Assembly: GCA_002898675.1 (NCBI GenBank)
Contig: BEHW01000074.1
Coordinates: 1-10,950 of the forward strand
Direction: 5' to 3'
DNA from: a bacterium HR20
GTDB taxonomy: Bacteria; Bacteroidota; Ignavibacteria; Kapaibacteriales; NICIL-2
DNA: 10,950 nucleotides
Position 1 is the first letter of the stretch, and every line of letters starts with the position of its first letter. The notes under the pieces are model-generated. The model was not told the origin of the DNA. It saw nothing but the letters and a program-made list of their open reading frames with translations, and made no database searches. The position numbers were made by a program, and so were the translations under genes. Of the stretch, positions 8,441-10,950 are shown in pieces.

Positions 8441-10360
8441 TCAACGTCCGAAAAATCGTCGGTGCCAGAGTGCCAGGTTGAGTAGCGCGTAAATGCTCTT
8501 GCCGACGCGCTGTCGCCTGTGCTCGAGAAGGTAAAATAGGTGCTGGACGCCAAATCGGCTCAGCACACCACTTCGAACAAATTCCGATTCCATAATCATC
8601 TGCCGTGCTGCGTCTCGCCAGGCTGTGCGCATCCATTCGTCCACTGGAGCAGCAAAGCCCTGTTTTGGACGCCAGACAATCTCGGGCGGAAGGAGCCGCT
8701 CCGCCACCCGCTTGAGCAGAAGCTTGGGCGTCTTTCCGTCGGGCAGCCGGACAGTGTCGGGAAGGTTCATCGAAAACTCCACAAGCCGATAGTCCAGGAA
8801 TGGCACACGTGCCTCGACCGAATGCGCCATCGTGATCTTATCCACGCGCATCAGCAGCAGCTCCGGCAAGCGGTGTTGGAGTTCGTACCAGAGCATCTGC
8901 TGCAAGAGCGTCGGTGATGGGAGAATCTGGCGTGCTTCGGCCGTCAATTCCCGTGCGTAGTCGCGTGGGCGATTTGCGTATTCTGCCCATGAGCGCGTCA
9001 GCAGCAGTGGGAGGTACTCCGGCGTGATGTCAACCCCACCTCCCCAATAGAGCGGATCGCCTACTGCGGCACGTCGAATGTACTCAAGTGCACGGTATGC
9101 GCCACGCTGCTGAAAAAACGGCTTTGCGATGGCATAGAGCATCTGGCGCACCGACTGCGGCAAGAAATGGTATGCTCTCCACCAGCGCTTACCGAACTTC
9201 CACTCGCGAAGCATCCAGGGATAGCCCACAAATTGCTCATCGCTTCCTTCCCCAACTTGGACGACCACTGTTCCTGATCGCCGCACGAGCTCCGAAAGAA
9301 AGTAAAGCGGGATGCAAACTGGATCGCCATTGGGTTCATCTTCGTGCCAGACCATTGTTTCCAGCAGTGGCCAGGCATCCTGCTGGCCGATGAGCACCTC
9401 GTGGTGATTGGTACCGAAGTGCCGACTGACGAGTCGGGCATACTCGTGCTCGTTGTAACGCGGCAGATCGCGAAAGCCGACGGTGAATGTCTCAACCGGG
9501 CGATCCATCAACTCCGCCATCAGCGCGACATTGAGACTCGAATCAAGTCCGCCGCTGAGGAGCACGCCGAACGGAACATCGCTCATCATGCGATCGGCGA
9601 TGGCTTGGCGCAGAAGTCGCAGCACCTCCTGCTCGGCTTCTTCCACCGTGATGTTAGCTACCTCTGGGCGATAGCGTGGTTGCCAATAGCGTTCGACGGT
9701 TACCTGGCCATCGCGCGAAAGGCGGAGCAGGTGCGCCGCAGGCAGCTTCGCAATGCCACGAAAGAGCGTGCGGTGGTGACTGGTCATCGAAAAGCAGAGG
9801 TAGTTAGGGAGCTCCTCCCACTCGACCTCCCGTTCGACGGCAGGATGCTCCAGGAGCGCTTTGATTTCTGAAGCAAACACGAAGCGCCCATCTCGATACC
9901 ACCAGTAGAACGGCTTTTTGCCGACGCGATCCCGCGCGCAGAGGAGCTGCCCGGTGCGTTCATCCCAGAGTGCAAGCGCCCACATGCCGTGCATGCGCTC
10001 GAAAATCTGCTCACCCCATGCATCGTAGCCGTAAAGGATCGTTTCCGTGTCAGTGCGCGACCGGTAGCGGTAGCCCAACGCCTCTAATTCAGCACGGAGC
10101 GCGCGATGGTTGTAGATCTCACCGTTGAAGACAATCGTCAAGCGACCATCGGGCGTGCTCATCGGCTGATGCCCGGCTGCCGATAGATCAATGATTGCCA
10201 AACGGCGAAAGCCGAACCCACACCGGCGCGATGGCGAGATCCACGTTCCCGCATCATCCGGCCCACGATGCGCAATTGCTGCACTCATGCGCGTCAGTAG
10301 CTCCTCGCTAATCCGCGGCTCCTGGGCAGCGTACTCGACAACCCCAACAATACCGCACAT
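8441..10360 (-). CDS. asnB: Asparagine synthase (glutamine-hydrolysing) family protein
   Basis: The protein has 639 residues. The N-terminal class II glutamine amidotransferase domain (about 2-210) starts at Cys2 (MCGIVG), the nucleophile freed by removal of Met. It also has RRLAIIDLS (52-60), NGEIYNH (79-85) and RTDTE (102-106), the glutamine-binding positions of the family. The C-terminal ATP-pyrophosphatase domain has the PP-loop SGGLDSS (269-275), GEGSDEQFVGY (370-380), RVDKITMAHSVEARVPFLDY (505-524) and RPKQGF (564-569), whose Lys probably matches the catalytic Lys of AsnB. The usual reaction is aspartate + glutamine + ATP to asparagine + glutamate + AMP + PPi, in the cytoplasm. Relatives of this length also amidate precursors of surface polysaccharides or other metabolites, so the acceptor may not be aspartate. 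The start is firm: Cys must follow Met, and GGGGAG lies seven bases upstream. The ATG begins one base after the stop of the membrane-protein gene, suggesting translational coupling. The catalytic set looks complete. Confidence 0.93.
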   Translation of the reverse strand: MCGIVGVVEYAAQEPRISEELLTRMSAAIAHRGPDDAGTWISPSRRCGFGFRRLAIIDLSAAGHQPMSTPDGRLTIVFNGEIYNHRALRAELEALGYRYRSRTDTETILYGYDAWGEQIFERMHGMWALALWDERTGQLLCARDRVGKKPFYWWYRDGRFVFASEIKALLEHPAVEREVEWEELPNYLCFSMTSHHRTLFRGIAKLPAAHLLRLSRDGQVTVERYWQPRYRPEVANITVEEAEQEVLRLLRQAIADRMMSDVPFGVLLSGGLDSSLNVALMAELMDRPVETFTVGFRDLPRYNEHEYARLVSRHFGTNHHEVLIGQQDAWPLLETMVWHEDEPNGDPVCIPLYFLSELVRRSGTVVVQVGEGSDEQFVGYPWMLREWKFGKRWWRAYHFLPQSVRQMLYAIAKPFFQQRGAYRALEYIRRAAVGDPLYWGGGVDITPEYLPLLLTRSWAEYANRPRDYARELTAEARQILPSPTLLQQMLWYELQHRLPELLLMRVDKITMAHSVEARVPFLDYRLVEFSMNLPDTVRLPDGKTPKLLLKRVAERLLPPEIVWRPKQGFAAPVDEWMRTAWRDAARQMIMESEFVRSGVLSRFGVQHLFYLLEHRRQRVGKSIYALLNLALWHRRFFGR

Positions 10361-10361
10361 C

Positions 10362-10950
10362 CTACCGCTCCCCTAACAACAGTGATGCAACAGCACCAGC
10401 GCCAAACCATATCCCGAGCATCCCAACTGCCGTCTTGCGGAGGAACGCCGAGCGACTTCGACTTGCTACCACCATCGCTCCCCACCAAACCACAATCACG
10501 AGCATCGTTGCATCTGCCGGGAGCACATGGAACAATGCATACGGGGCTCCAAGGTACCACGCTGGCTTGCGCAGCTCACCACCAGGCAACGGTGGATCAA
10601 CCATGCCCCAGACCACGCCGCCAACAACAAGCGCAAGCCCAACAATGCCGCATTCGACCCCTCCGACCATCCACCGCCAGCGCCGAGCGACGACTCCACC
10701 GAGCACCCCGAGCAGTGGTGTAAGCCAGAGTGCGTGCAACGCAAACTGCCGCGATGCATTCCAGCGCTCCGGCAGGAACACTGCCGCAAGATCACCTACT
10801 ACGGGGAGATTATCCACAATGAGCGTCCGCCCAATCTGATATGCATCGAGCGCCCGTGAAGTACCGGAAAGCGTCGTACCCACCCACGCGAGCAGCAGTG
10901 CAAGTACAACCATCCCGAACACGACCCAGCGGCTGCCAGTTGCTGCACTA
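10362..10950 (-). CDS. Multi-span membrane protein of unknown function (5' end off window)
   Basis: I do not recognise this protein. The frame is open to the right edge, adding SAATGSRWV before the GTG at 10922 that could be read as an in-window start. The true start is therefore probably off the window, as that GTG has no Shine-Dalgarno sequence and sits at the edge of a hydrophobic segment. Counting from the GTG (186 residues), five likely membrane spans lie at about 2-20, 61-80, 87-108, 136-153 and 164-183. A soluble stretch at 21-60 contains DAYQIGRTLIVDNLP, and a Pro-rich loop (109-120, DPPLPGGELRKP) lies between spans three and four. Arg clusters at 80-83 and 155-162 suggest cytoplasmic loops. 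Spacing to the asparagine synthase gene is one base, so the two are cotranscribed and probably linked in function, but the sequence does not say how. It could be part of a larger inner-membrane protein. Confidence 0.75.
   Translation of the reverse strand, partial: SAATGSRWVVFGMVVLALLLAWVGTTLSGTSRALDAYQIGRTLIVDNLPVVGDLAAVFLPERWNASRQFALHALWLTPLLGVLGGVVARRWRWMVGGVECGIVGLALVVGGVVWGMVDPPLPGGELRKPAWYLGAPYALFHVLPADATMLVIVVWWGAMVVASRSRSAFLRKTAVGMLGIWFGAGAVASLLLGER
10368..10373 (-). promoter_or_regulatory. Ribosome binding site of the asparagine synthase gene, inside the upstream coding region
   Basis: GGGGAG lies seven bases before the ATG at 10360 and within the last codons of the membrane-protein gene, whose TAG stop (10364-10362) is followed by a single G and then the ATG. 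Ribosomes finishing the first gene would arrive on this site, a usual arrangement for coupled translation. Confidence 0.65.

Noticed and set aside
7801..8481. A plus-strand open frame (226 codons) opposite the M61 peptidase
   Set aside because: The opposite strand encodes conserved M61 sequence. The translation is Arg/His/Cys-rich with no domain and is a shadow frame.
8422..8553. N-terminal extension of the M61 peptidase to the ATG at 8553
   Set aside because: It overlaps the end of the asparagine synthase gene by 113 bases, has no M61-like sequence, and is Ser/Thr-rich out-of-frame translation. A good Shine-Dalgarno sequence supports the start at 8421.
10362..10922. GTG at 10922 as the true start of the membrane protein
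   Set aside because: The frame is open upstream to the window edge with plausible protein sequence, and no Shine-Dalgarno sequence precedes the GTG.

Overview
The window suggests a member of the Bacteroidota/Chlorobiota (FCB) group. The best evidence is a secreted protein with a C-terminal type IX secretion (T9SS) type A sorting domain, encoded directly upstream of a TonB-dependent outer-membrane receptor that carries an N-terminal carboxypeptidase-regulatory-like domain. Good Shine-Dalgarno sequences before most starts, intermediate GC content and the style of the envelope proteins fit the Chlorobi/Ignavibacteria/Kapabacteria side better than classical Bacteroidia. That placement is inference; there is no rRNA or marker gene to confirm it.

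All six genes lie on the minus strand, so transcription runs from the right edge to the left. In that order they are: (1) the end of a multi-span membrane protein of unknown function, whose start is off the window (10362-10950); (2) an asparagine synthase (glutamine-hydrolysing) type protein starting one base after that gene's stop (8441-10360); (3) a cytoplasmic M61 glycyl-aminopeptidase-like metalloprotease with a PDZ domain (6592-8421), whose start I place 132 bases inside the longest open frame; (4) after an 81-base gap with a possible promoter, a secreted protein with sialidase-like Asp-boxes and a T9SS sorting domain (4453-6510); (5) after 21 bases, a 1080-residue TonB-dependent receptor (1189-4431); (6) after 69 bases, an exported protein open to the left edge (1-1119, 373 residues visible).

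The window divides into two functional blocks. The right block (membrane protein, amidotransferase/synthetase, peptidase) looks like a tightly spaced metabolic operon and is GC-richer. The left block is an envelope cassette: a T9SS-exported surface protein, an outer-membrane transporter and an exported partner. The partner sits where SusD would sit in a SusCD system but has no lipoprotein cysteine. Its substrate is unknown, and it is the most interesting part of the window. No RNA genes, insertion sequences, CRISPR arrays or phage genes were seen. The two ends of the window cut genes, so the cassette may continue to the left.
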